Positions 1 through 8,030 of a stretch of 64,000 bases of DNA are shown piece after piece (the stretch's first letter is position 1; each line of letters begins with the position of its first letter). The stretch is from assembly GCF_022878925.1 (NCBI RefSeq), contig NZ_CP084626.1, forward strand, positions 2,914,001-2,978,000, given 5' to 3'. The translations under genes were made by a program, and so were the position numbers. The stretch comes from Caballeronia sp. TF1N1. GTDB taxonomy: Bacteria; Pseudomonadota; Gammaproteobacteria; Burkholderiales; Burkholderiaceae. A model generated the notes under the pieces. It was not told the DNA's origin. It did not search any database and saw only the letters and a program-made list of their open reading frames with translations.

Positions 1-1179
1 CGACAGGCTACGGTACACCAGGAACGGCGACACGATTTGCAGCACGACGATCGAGCACATGACGATCGCACGAAGCGTCGGGTCGTAGCTCGGATAAAGC
101 ACGTACATGTCGTCGACGAGCAGGTAGGCAAGCGCGGACATCGGCGTGAGCGCGACGCCCAACGCCGCGCCCTGCTTCCAGTCGAGGCCGCTCGGCTTTG
201 CAAAAATCATCACGCCGGCCAGCTTACCGATGAAGCGCGCGACGATCAGCGCGAGCGCCGCTACACCGCCAAGCGCGATATCGCGCCATTCGAACGACGT
301 CAGTGTCAGCGCAAAAAGAATGACGGTCAGCAGCCATCCAGCGGAACCGAAATGCGTAGGCCAGAGTTGCGGCTTTTCATCAGCGTTCTTAACGATGATG
401 CCTGCTGCAAGCAGCGCAAGAATGATCGACAGCTTGAAGATATGCGCGATCGCGATAGCCAGCAGCACGAGACCGAACAACGCGACGAAGGAGTGCTCGT
501 CGTTCGCATTCAGACGCCGATACAGCAGGTTGCATGCACGCGCGAGCAGGAAGGCCAGCACGAGCGAACCGATCAGCAGATAAAGCGGCTGCAGAATGGT
601 TGCAAACGCATTGCCGTAAATTTCCTGATGCAACACGCCGGCCGCGAGTTTTTCGACAATTACCGCGTACATGCTGTTCAACGCGGTCAACGTGAGAAGA
701 CGCTGCGTGACCTGTCCCTCGGCGCGCAATTCGGTCTTCAATTGGATGACCATTGCGGGCGACGTCGCCATGACGATGGCCGCGATGACGATCGAAGGCA
801 TTGTCGGCACGTTGCATAACATCAACGCAATCAGCACGAAGCCGAAGGTAAGCGTGGCTTCGGCGATGCTCGACAGAATCAGATACGGATTGCGGCGGAT
901 CCAGCGCAAATCGAGCCGGCCGCCGAGTTCGAAGAGCAATAGCCCAAGCGCGACATCTAGCAGAGGCCGTGAGATGGCGCCTGCGCTTACGTCGATCACA
1001 CCGAGTCCCGCGTTACCGGCGATCAGCCCGATGACCGCATAGCCCGTGATACGCGGCAGACGCCATGCACGCCAGAGCAATTCTCCGGCGAGGCCGGCGG
1101 TGACGAGCGCAAGACCTGCCCAAAGAATGGCATTGGGTTCGAGCGGCCAGGCGGGCAAAAACGAAAAGGCCGAATTCAT
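1..1179 (-). CDS. cation:proton antiporter, CPA2/Kef type (3' end outside window)
   Basis: An open frame of 393 codons runs from an ATG at 1179 to the window edge without a stop, so the C-terminus is missing. The start is preceded by a good AAGGAG ribosome site about 11 nt upstream. The product is very hydrophobic, with ten or more predicted membrane spans beginning near residue 15. It has the glycine/proline-rich helices typical of the Na+/H+ and K+/H+ antiporter fold, for example LPRITGYAVIGLIAG and a later MATSPAMVIQL segment. CPA2 proteins exchange Na+ or K+ for H+ across the inner membrane; the ion here cannot be told. No TrkA-N regulatory domain is visible in the part present. It borders the candidate replication origin. 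Confidence 0.85.
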   Translation of the reverse strand, partial: MNSAFSFLPAWPLEPNAILWAGLALVTAGLAGELLWRAWRLPRITGYAVIGLIAGNAGLGVIDVSAGAISRPLLDVALGLLLFELGGRLDLRWIRRNPYLILSSIAEATLTFGFVLIALMLCNVPTMPSIVIAAIVMATSPAMVIQLKTELRAEGQVTQRLLTLTALNSMYAVIVEKLAAGVLHQEIYGNAFATILQPLYLLIGSLVLAFLLARACNLLYRRLNANDEHSFVALFGLVLLAIAIAHIFKLSIILALLAAGIIVKNADEKPQLWPTHFGSAGWLLTVILFALTLTSFEWRDIALGGVAALALIVARFIGKLAGVMIFAKPSGLDWKQGAALGVALTPMSALAYLLVDDMYVLYPSYDPTLRAIVMCSIVVLQIVSPFLVYRSLS

Positions 1180-1689
1180 CGTGTTTGCTTCTCCTTCGTT
1201 GCAGCAGAGGATGCACGTTCTGTTGCGTGACTTTGCGCGCGCGGCGCATCCGAGCGGCTCGCCTGTTCAGGCGAATGAGTTCATTCAAATGAAACGAAAG
1301 CGAACGAACACGGCGTCACGGAACCAGCCGTGCACGAATTAGACGACGCACCCGGCTCGCCATCGCGCGGCTTACGACTCGCGCGCATTGAGATGGTGAC
1401 GGATGCGGGCAAGACAAGCGGCGCTTGCCCGGAGGCGGGCCGACGGCCAGACGACAGCGCGGCCCTGGTTGATCAGATTCGTGGCGGGCGCTCATCGTTC
1501 CGTTGAAGCGGTCGCCGTCTGAACGGCGCGACGCGGGAAGAAGCGCGATTGTGCCATACCTCGATGACCGTGACAGGGAAGTCCAGGCTCATGATTTTTA
1601 TGAAGTAAAAGCGACAGCCGTGCACGCGTGAAGGCGGCAAGGCTGACCGGCGGGCGGTTTTCGGATTCGATTTCCCTCTTCCGATAGCC
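1180..1689. other. gene-free stretch upstream of the candidate origin
   Basis: I find no convincing coding frame here. It contains the leader of the antiporter gene (minus strand) and an 8-bp inverted repeat (CGGGCAAG at 1406-1413 with CTTGCCCG at 1424-1431) without a T-run, so it is not an obvious terminator. It may form one flank of the origin. Confidence 0.4.
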
Positions 1690-1757
1690 TCTGTGTCAGG
1701 TGTTTACAGGTTTACTGTATATACATGTAGTAGTAGTTAACAAGCACCTGCCTCACC

Positions 1758-1766
1758 TGTGGATAA
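1758..1766 (-). promoter_or_regulatory. DnaA box (perfect)
   Basis: The minus strand reads TTATCCACA, identical to the high-affinity DnaA consensus. It sits just downstream of the AT-rich segment of the candidate origin. Confidence 0.75.
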
Positions 1767-1938
1767 GACCAATTTCTCCTTTCCAAACAAGCAATTGTGG
1801 AAAGCAGAACGCAGCGGTAAACATGTTCAGGCATGGCGGTCAACTTTGAACAACTTTCGGGACGCTCGGGCACTCGCGAGGGTTGTCCCGTTTACGTGCA
1901 CAACGAGTCCACAACTCGTTCTTCGGTAAACCCGGGTC

Positions 1939-1947
1939 TTATCCACA
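1939..1947 (+). promoter_or_regulatory. DnaA box (perfect)
   Basis: TTATCCACA on the plus strand, 172 bp from the first box and in the opposite orientation. It lies 16 bp from the mnmC stop codon. Confidence 0.75.
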
Positions 1948-1962
1948 ACCCGGCTTGGATAA

Positions 1963-3768
1963 CTACGTTGCGTCGAATTGACCGTGACGCAGCGCTCGCA
2001 ATAAAAAGCGCGCGGGATCGATCGACTCGGCGAGTTCGCGTTCGATGACCCAAGGTTCGCCTTCGATCTGCGAGACGATGAGTTCCGCGGCGAGCGTCGC
2101 CCAGACGAGCCCGCGCGAACCGAAGGCAAACGCGCCATACAAACCCGGCATGCGCGGCAGGTCGAGCGGCCACGCGCCTTTGAGGCGGGCGGCGTCGGCG
2201 CGCGCGGCGGCTTCATCGGCGAACTGGCCGATCATCGGCATGCGGTCGCTCGTCACGCAACGGAACGCGACGCGGCCTTGCTTCACATGCGCCGTCGCTT
2301 GCAGTGCCGGAAGCATGGCTCCAACGCGCTCGATGTTTTCCCGATGCCCTGCGTCACGAACTTCGATATCGGGATCGTCGATGTCATAGGTCGCGCCGAT
2401 CAGCGTGCCTCGTTCGCCCAAAGGCACCGCATAACCTTCGCCGATGACGGGAACGCGCAATCCATCGAGCGTGGTGCTGTCCAGGACGCTGAGTTGTCCG
2501 CGAACGCTGCTCGTCGTTGCATCATCGAGATGTGCGAGTCGCGCAGCTTCATGCGCGTTCGCCAGCACGAGAATCGGCGCTCGCGCGACCTCCGCGTCGT
2601 GCGTGTCGAAGACGCGCCAGTTGTCACCATCACGTTCGATGCGCGCCACTTCCGTGTTCATTCGCGTCGTCTGCGCGGCGCCGGCATCTGCAAGCTGCGC
2701 CGCGCAGACCGATGCCGGCGAGATCGCGCCGCCGTGCGGGAAGAACCATCCGCCGCGCGCGACATCCACGCTTGCGATACGCGATGCATTGGCACTGGAT
2801 ACCGAACTCACGTAGTCGCGCGGATACGCGAAACGGGCGATGGCGTCGGCGATCGCGGCGGCGTCTTCGGGCGTGTCCGCGATTTGCAGCAAGCCATCGC
2901 GGCTACGTTGCAAGTCGTATGAGCGCGCTTCGAGCGCTTGCCACTGACTCAGCGCGAACAAAAAGCCAGCACGGGTGAGCCGCGCGGCGACGCTGTCATC
3001 GCGCCAGACGATGGGATGAAACACGCCAGCGGGATTGCCCGACGCGTCGCGCGCGGGCAGCGCGTGCCGGTCGATGAGCGTGACATGCCAGCCGCGCGCC
3101 GCGAGACGCGATGTCATTGCAGAGCCCGCGAGTCCCGCGCCGATCACGATGGCTTCGCGCGACTGGACAGCGGACGCGCGCGGCGGTTCGTGACGACGCA
3201 CGCGCCAGCGCGGGGCGAAGCGCGCGCTTCGGTCGTCGGCACACGTGAAACCCGAAGCCTCCAATGCGCGTCGCAGCGAGGCGGCGTCCGCGATGTTCGT
3301 CGCCGATACGGTTGCGTCGTCGCCCGCGAGCCGCGCGATGCCCTTGCACAACCATTGCGGCTTGTCGAAGGCGGCGGCGTCGAGATGGAAGGCATCGGCG
3401 CGCAGCCACAGTCTCGACAGCATGTCGTTCGGATCGCCGATGGCGAGCGTCAGCACCACGCGCCCTGCATCGAATTCGAGCCGATGCATGCCGGAGACGC
3501 GCATCGGCCAGGCGTTTATCAGTGCGTCCGCGAGCGGGTCGCCGTTCTTCGACGGCGCTGCATCGAGCGCATGCAACGGCGCGATGACGACTACATGCAG
3601 ACGTTCGCAACGCGCGTTGTCATCACGCCAACGTCGCCAGATGTCGAGAAAGCGGTTGGCGTGCGCGAATTGCGTATCGACGAAAGTAAAGACGCGCCGA
3701 TGCCGCCAGCGCGCGGGAAGATCGTGCAGTTCGAAAAGCTTGTCCGTAGGCAACAATGATTCGGTCAT
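1963..3768 (-). CDS. mnmC: MnmC-type tRNA modification protein with degenerate methyltransferase domain
   Basis: 601 residues. The C-terminal half (from about residue 205) is a complete FAD-dependent oxidoreductase with the dinucleotide motif GAGLAG at 210-215, matching MnmC(o), which turns cmnm5s2U34 of tRNA into nm5s2U34. The N-terminal part (1-195) aligns with the methyltransferase domain MnmC(m), but its key motifs are gone. The family's SAM loop GFGTGxNFL reads QFAHANRFL at 33-41, and the catalytic DGFAP block reads DAAAF at 130-134. The start is ATG 3768; an in-frame stop lies 11 codons upstream, so the protein is about 30-40 residues shorter at the N-terminus than family members, and no clear ribosome site is seen. 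It ends right at the candidate origin. I infer the oxidoreductase activity is kept and the methyl transfer lost. Confidence 0.88.
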   Translation of the reverse strand: MTESLLPTDKLFELHDLPARWRHRRVFTFVDTQFAHANRFLDIWRRWRDDNARCERLHVVVIAPLHALDAAPSKNGDPLADALINAWPMRVSGMHRLEFDAGRVVLTLAIGDPNDMLSRLWLRADAFHLDAAAFDKPQWLCKGIARLAGDDATVSATNIADAASLRRALEASGFTCADDRSARFAPRWRVRRHEPPRASAVQSREAIVIGAGLAGSAMTSRLAARGWHVTLIDRHALPARDASGNPAGVFHPIVWRDDSVAARLTRAGFLFALSQWQALEARSYDLQRSRDGLLQIADTPEDAAAIADAIARFAYPRDYVSSVSSANASRIASVDVARGGWFFPHGGAISPASVCAAQLADAGAAQTTRMNTEVARIERDGDNWRVFDTHDAEVARAPILVLANAHEAARLAHLDDATTSSVRGQLSVLDSTTLDGLRVPVIGEGYAVPLGERGTLIGATYDIDDPDIEVRDAGHRENIERVGAMLPALQATAHVKQGRVAFRCVTSDRMPMIGQFADEAAARADAARLKGAWPLDLPRMPGLYGAFAFGSRGLVWATLAAELIVSQIEGEPWVIERELAESIDPARFLLRALRHGQFDAT

Positions 3769-3835
3769 GCGAAAAGGGAAGGGAAGCGATGGCGTCCGCT
3801 ATACCGGACGAAGACGGCAAGACATCGAGCATGTA

Positions 3836-4861
3836 CTAGACAGACGGCGCTTTGGCCGCATGCAAGGCGTTGGGCATCGTGCCTTCGAGCGCGATCGGTT
3901 CGACCGCGTGACCGGCGGCGCGCCATGCTTCGAGACCGCCGAAGAGCGGCGCGACATCGTCGAAACCATGCGCGATCAGGTCTTTTGCCGCCAACGCCGC
4001 GGATACTTCGTTCGGACAATCGCAGTAGGTCACGATCTTGAGATCGCGCTCGATGCCCGCAAGCTGCGCCGCGATGCCGCCGTGATCGAGCAGCAGCGCG
4101 CCCGGAATGGCATACGGGTCCATCGCGCGACGCTCGCCGCGACGAACATCGATGACGAGCGGCCGTGGTTCACTCGCAAGCAACGCGCGCAACTCCGCAA
4201 CCTCGATGCGCGCCATGCGCAGGCGTCGCAACAACGTGACGCGCCGCCACCAGCGCGCGCCGAGATAAAGCGCGAGCACGACGACCGCGATTGCCAGGAC
4301 GCCGCGACCGAGCCAGTCGAGCAGGGCGAGCGCCTTATCGACGAGATCGGCGAACATCGCGCCGAACGTCACGCCGAGTCCCGACCAAAGGACCGCGCCG
4401 AGTGCGTCACAAAACAGAAAGGTGCCGAAGCCGACGCCGGTCGCGCCCGCCACGGGAATGGCCAGCGTGGAAAGGCCGGGGATGAACTTGGATACCGCGA
4501 GAATACGCACGCCGAAGCGGCCGAAGAAGTCGAGACTGCGGTTCACGCACGTGTCGCGCGAGATGGAAAGCTTGCACAGAACGCCCAGCACGCGGCTGCC
4601 ATAACGGCGTCCGAGCCAGAACCAGAGTGTGTCGCCGAGCAACGCGGCGGTGCTTGCGACCACCACGATAGCGACGAGCGGCGCGAATGCGGAGGCGGGA
4701 AACATGGCCGTGAGACCGCTCTTTCCGAGGCTCGCGGTGACTGCGATGGCGCCCGTCAGAACCAATGTGGGCAAGGCTGGCAGCGGCAGACCGAGGCATT
4801 CCAGCAGAACGTTGGCAAAAACCAACGGCAGCCCGTATTCGATGATCAGCTCGCGTAGCAT
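3836..4861 (-). CDS. DedA-family membrane protein fused to a C-terminal rhodanese domain
   Basis: 341 residues from ATG 4861; a GTG three codons upstream (4870) is an alternative. Residues 1-205 form a DedA/SNARE-associated membrane protein with about five hydrophobic segments and the family motif FGRFGVRILAVSKFIPG (113-129). DedA proteins act in envelope lipid homeostasis, probably as undecaprenyl-phosphate or phospholipid flippases. Residues 215-320 form a rhodanese domain with the active-site cysteine in the loop starting C280-D-C (VTYCDCPNEVSAAL). A single cytoplasmic sulfurtransferase tethered to a DedA body is recurrent in Proteobacteria, but the joint role is not established. The gene stands alone, convergent with nothing and divergent from HU. 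Confidence 0.88.
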   Translation of the reverse strand: MLRELIIEYGLPLVFANVLLECLGLPLPALPTLVLTGAIAVTASLGKSGLTAMFPASAFAPLVAIVVVASTAALLGDTLWFWLGRRYGSRVLGVLCKLSISRDTCVNRSLDFFGRFGVRILAVSKFIPGLSTLAIPVAGATGVGFGTFLFCDALGAVLWSGLGVTFGAMFADLVDKALALLDWLGRGVLAIAVVVLALYLGARWWRRVTLLRRLRMARIEVAELRALLASEPRPLVIDVRRGERRAMDPYAIPGALLLDHGGIAAQLAGIERDLKIVTYCDCPNEVSAALAAKDLIAHGFDDVAPLFGGLEAWRAAGHAVEPIALEGTMPNALHAAKAPSV

Positions 4862-5083
4862 GGACCGCACCCCGGAGTTCTGTGCTCAAAAAAACCGCCC
4901 GCAAGCCCGGAAAATATAAGGGTAAATCTTTGAAACCCTTGTCCTGATTGGGTTTGCGCTGCGCTATCATACCAAGCGCCGCGTATAGAGGCGGCGCGAG
5001 GGCAATGAAGCGAAGCATGGCCGTAGAAGTGGCGCGAAAGAACGCCAGTTCGTCGCAAAGGCGCGCCGGAAGGCCGTCCCTAC

Positions 5084-5111
5084 TCGACTGCACGGCCCGC
5101 GCACGTATAAT
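5084..5111 (+). promoter_or_regulatory. sigma-70 promoter of the HU gene
   Basis: A perfect TATAAT at 5106-5111 is preceded, at 16 bp, by TCGACT (5084-5089, 4 of 6 matches to TTGACA). Transcription would start about 45 bp before the HU start codon. Confidence 0.65.
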
Positions 5112-5160
5112 CGGCGCGTTCGCGCTGTTCGTGTCAACCTAAACTGATAAAGGAACCTTA

Positions 5161-5439
5161 ATGAACAAACAGGAATTGATCGACGCCGTAGCCGCTCAGA
5201 CCGGCGCAAGCAAAGCTCAAACCGGCGAAACGCTGGACACCCTGCTCGAAGTGATCAAGAAGGCTGTCTCGAAAGGTGACGCAGTGCAGTTGATCGGCTT
5301 CGGCAGCTTCGGTTCGGGCAAGCGCGCAGCGCGCACCGGCCGTAATCCGAAGACGGGCGAGTCCATCAAGATTCCGGCCGCAAAGACGGTGAAGTTCACG
5401 GCTGGCAAGGCATTCAAGGACGCAGTGAACAAGCGGTAA
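5161..5439 (+). CDS. hupA: DNA-binding protein HU
   Basis: 92 residues, the normal HU length. It has the N-terminal helical dimer part ([19 protein letters not shown]), the central GFGSFG turn and the DNA-binding arm [19 protein letters not shown] is an abundant histone-like dimer that bends and compacts DNA, supports initiation at oriC and helps repair and recombination. A strong AAAGGA ribosome site precedes the ATG, a near-consensus promoter lies just upstream and a strong terminator follows, so it is a monocistronic, highly expressed gene. It lies about 3.2 kb from the candidate origin. The symbol hupA follows Burkholderia usage; paralogues exist in this family, so the letter is not certain. 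Confidence 0.96.
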   Translation: MNKQELIDAVAAQTGASKAQTGETLDTLLEVIKKAVSKGDAVQLIGFGSFGSGKRAARTGRNPKTGESIKIPAAKTVKFTAGKAFKDAVNKR

Positions 5440-5531
5440 GTTTCTTGCCGATTGTGGCGCTACGCGCTCTTAGCGCGGCGCCTCGGAATCAGGTTAATCC
5501 GCGTGCGCGCAGACAGACCGCAGCAACACAT

Positions 5532-5557
5532 AAACCCGCCTTCGGCGGGTTTTTTTT
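5532..5557 (+). terminator. rho-independent terminator of the HU gene
   Basis: The perfect 9-bp stem AAACCCGCC/GGCGGGTTT with a TTC loop runs into eight T residues. Confidence 0.9.
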
Positions 5558-5583
5558 CGCGCGCTCGACTCGTGCGGTTTGGC

Positions 5584-6792
5584 TTAGTGCGTGTGGCCGT
5601 CGCAGCCGCAATCCGGACCGTGCTCGTGATCGTCATCGCCGTGTTCATGCTCGTGATCGTCGATATCCCATGCAGGAAACGGATCGTTCAGATGCCGCCA
5701 GCCGTCCGAGCCGAGCAGCCATTCCTCGTCGGTGAGCAAGCATGCATCGAAGTTGGCGTCCCATGTCGCCACGTCGAGATCGAGGCCGATCAGCACCAGC
5801 TCTTGCCTGCGATCGCCAACGCTGTTGTCATCCGGGTCACCGAACCATTCCGCGACGATATCCGCTTCGAGCTCGGGATCGTCCGTTGGCCATTCGCTGC
5901 GATCCTGCGCCGCCCACCACACGCCCGCCGGACCATGCCGCAGCGTCCCGCCCGCTTGCGACAACGCCCCGCCCACTTCGCTTCTCGTGGCGAGCCAGAA
6001 GAATCCCTTGGCGCGCAACACGTCCGTCCATTCGCGATGCAGCAGTTCCCACAGCCTTTGCGGATGAAAAGGCCGGCGCGCGCGATAGACGAGATGCCCG
6101 ACACCCGACGCATCCGGCTCGCCGTTCGACGGATGCTCGTCGTTGAGAATCGCGAGCCAGCCAGGCGCGCTTGCCGTGTTGTCCAAATCGAAGCGGTTCG
6201 TATCGAGCACGTCGGCTATGGGCGCCTTGCCTGACTGCGTCTGCACCTGAAGCGCGCGCGGATTGAGCGCATGAAGAATGCTCGCGAGCGTTTCGAGCGC
6301 TTCTTCGTCGACGAGGTCGATCTTGTTGATCACGATGACATCGCAGAATTCGATCTGCTCGATGAGCGACTCGACCACCGTCCTGCCTTCGTCGTGCGCC
6401 TCATCGTGCGATGCAAGGCCGCGTTGCGCGAGCGAATCCGTCGATGCGTAATCGCGCAGGAAGCTCGCCGCATCGATCACAGTGACGAAGGTATCGAGCA
6501 CGGCCTGACCGCCGAGCGTCGCTTGCTCGTCGTCGCCGAAAGCAAGTTGCTCCGCGATATCGAGCGGGTTCACGAACGGCGGCAGCTCGACGACGATCGC
6601 ATCGAATCGCTGCTGTTCGGCAAGCGCTGCGATGTCTCGCTCGATTGCTTCGACCGGGTCCGCTTCGTGGGCGACGCTAACGGCGCCAACGCGCACGCCT
6701 TCATCGTTGGCGAGCATGGCATTGACGAGCGCGGACTTTCCCGCGCCGGTGAATCCGGAAATCACGGTGACTGGGAGTGGCGTTGAGTTCAT
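5584..6792 (-). CDS. COG0523/CobW-family GTPase lacking the CxCC motif
   Basis: 402 residues from ATG 6792; the frame extends to 6843, but homology begins at MNSTPLPVTVISG. The Walker A motif GFTGAGKS is at 13-20, followed by INKIDL (G4) and a CobW C-terminal domain. The C-terminus is metal-rich, ending DHEHGPDCGCDGHTH. COG0523 proteins are GTP-dependent metallochaperones, many handling zinc. Unusually, the segment that should hold the GCICC metal-binding motif reads VGAVSVAHEADPVEAIERD, with no cysteine. The second COG0523 protein of this window (31224-32309) has the motif intact. It resembles the ZigA/YeiR-like branch otherwise. I infer GTP binding is kept and the canonical metal transfer site lost or moved to the His-rich tail. 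No Zur-like palindrome was seen upstream. Confidence 0.85.
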   Translation of the reverse strand: MNSTPLPVTVISGFTGAGKSALVNAMLANDEGVRVGAVSVAHEADPVEAIERDIAALAEQQRFDAIVVELPPFVNPLDIAEQLAFGDDEQATLGGQAVLDTFVTVIDAASFLRDYASTDSLAQRGLASHDEAHDEGRTVVESLIEQIEFCDVIVINKIDLVDEEALETLASILHALNPRALQVQTQSGKAPIADVLDTNRFDLDNTASAPGWLAILNDEHPSNGEPDASGVGHLVYRARRPFHPQRLWELLHREWTDVLRAKGFFWLATRSEVGGALSQAGGTLRHGPAGVWWAAQDRSEWPTDDPELEADIVAEWFGDPDDNSVGDRRQELVLIGLDLDVATWDANFDACLLTDEEWLLGSDGWRHLNDPFPAWDIDDHEHEHGDDDHEHGPDCGCDGHTH

Positions 6793-6974
6793 TGCGTTGA
6801 TGACCGGCGAGCGGCATTTGAGAGGCAGGCGGACACGCGGCAAACGGCAAGCCCGCGCACAGGCGAAGCGACACGCCGGACAATGGTCAACGGCGCGCGC
6901 TGTCGGAGAAGGGATTTTGCATCAAATGCAGATGAAAGGCGCAAGGACGCAAGCGCCTGAGCGCCGGGCCGAAC

Positions 6975-7421
6975 TTACTTGGAAGCCTGAAGCAACTTCC
7001 AGCGACGCAGGATATCGATGATCTGCGAGGAATACTTGTCGCGCAATGCGGGTGTTTCGGAATGGTAAGCACCGACGGCCTGCCACGAATTGCCATACTT
7101 GTTCATCTTCTGGCGCAGATGCCATGCGGCCACGTACACGGCCTTGCAGGGTTCCATCAGCGTGCCGCTGGAGATACCGTATTGAGCCAGCGTGTTGAGA
7201 TGAATCGAGTTGATCTGCATCAGACCGTAGTCGGTCGAGCCGTTGGCGTTCTTGTTGATGGCGTCGGGTTTGTTGTGCGATTCCTGCCAGGCGATGGCGC
7301 GCAAGATGAGCGGATTGACCTTTTGATACTTCGCCGCCTCGTCGAAGCAGTCGGCGTGTGCGGAAGCAGCCGCGAGCATCACGCCGCTGGCCATCGCAAG
7401 TAATCGCAGGAATCTCTTCAT
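6975..7421 (-). CDS. small lytic transglycosylase (IagB/IpgF type)
   Basis: 148 residues from ATG 7421, chosen because a GGAG/AAAGAAG ribosome site lies directly upstream and the protein then starts with a signal peptide (MKRFLRLLAMASG to about ASAHA). The mature part is an SLT domain. It has the catalytic glutamate in AWQESH near residue 47, the STDYGLMQIN block and the later AYHSETP block. Such enzymes cleave peptidoglycan between MurNAc and GlcNAc, and small versions often open the wall locally for secretion systems or pili. It is divergent from the type II secretion genes next door, so a role in letting that machine pass the wall is possible but inferred. Confidence 0.9.
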   Translation of the reverse strand: MKRFLRLLAMASGVMLAAASAHADCFDEAAKYQKVNPLILRAIAWQESHNKPDAINKNANGSTDYGLMQINSIHLNTLAQYGISSGTLMEPCKAVYVAAWHLRQKMNKYGNSWQAVGAYHSETPALRDKYSSQIIDILRRWKLLQASK

Positions 7422-8030
7422 CTTCTTTCTACTCCATCCGCCCACGCGGAAAAGCGTCACGCCGCCATTTCGGCGACCGGGCGCCTAACGTCATTCATCC
7501 GCGTCGGCGCCAGTCAAAGCACGCTCGCAGCCGTATGGCATCGGGAAAACCCACCCCCGATGTCGCCGCCCGGAATGCGGAACCGCCCGTATCATACCCG
7601 CTGAAGTTTGACGCCATAAGTTAGCCACCAGACATACACCCCGGCGAGGGCGCGCCATAGGTCAGCCGTTTTCCGCCAGCCGCGCGGCGGAAGGCGTTCT
7701 TAAACGTCTGAATAATAAGACTTCGAGTCGGGTTACAATTCGTCGCCCGCGCGCATGGGCCAGCCTGTGAGGGCTTCACAGACGGTTTATCGGCAAGTTC
7801 GTTGAAAGCTTGAGAGCGGCGGAATTCAGTAAGCGAAGGCGGCTAGGGAAAATTCTGGTCTTGAACGATTTTTTGAATAATTTCGTTACGCGTTGCTGCT
7901 ATCGTCACAATTTTTTGAAATGATCGTCGCCCGGGCAAGCTAGCCCGGAAACGATCGGCGGCGCCTCTGCTTGACGAGCGGTGCTGCCTTAGCGGGCTTT
8001 ACCCGAGAAGTTCGCTTAGACAACACATTC
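7422..8030. other. intergenic region between the transglycosylase and the gsp locus
   Basis: No coding frame is supported. This stretch must hold the divergent promoters for the transglycosylase and for gspD. A TACAAT at 7734-7739 is a possible -10, without a convincing -35. The last 170 bp are AT-richer and contain ATTTTTTGAA twice (about 7869 and 7910), a possible activator or UP-like element. No operator was recognised. Confidence 0.4.

Larger units (their letters stand above)
1690..1962. other. candidate chromosomal replication origin (oriC)
   Basis: This gene-free stretch lies between the antiporter and mnmC. It has an AT-rich segment (about 1700-1745) followed by two perfect 9-mer DnaA boxes in opposite orientation (1758-1766 and 1939-1947). 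Weaker matches include CTTTCCACA at 1796-1804 (minus) and TTATCCAAG at 1954-1962 (minus), which abuts the mnmC stop codon. Clustered TTATCCACA boxes beside an AT-rich unwinding element are the standard oriC layout. From memory, the T2SS and hupA genes of Burkholderia cenocepacia chromosome 1 carry the last locus numbers of that chromosome, which would put this neighbourhood at the origin. dnaA itself is not in the window. GC skew was not calculated. Confidence 0.7.

Noticed and set aside
3238..3251. Possible parS site near the candidate origin (GGCACACGTGAAAC)
   Set aside because: Only 11 of 14 bases match GTTTCACGTGAAAC and one half-site is poor. It lies inside mnmC codons, and ParB sites are usually near perfect.
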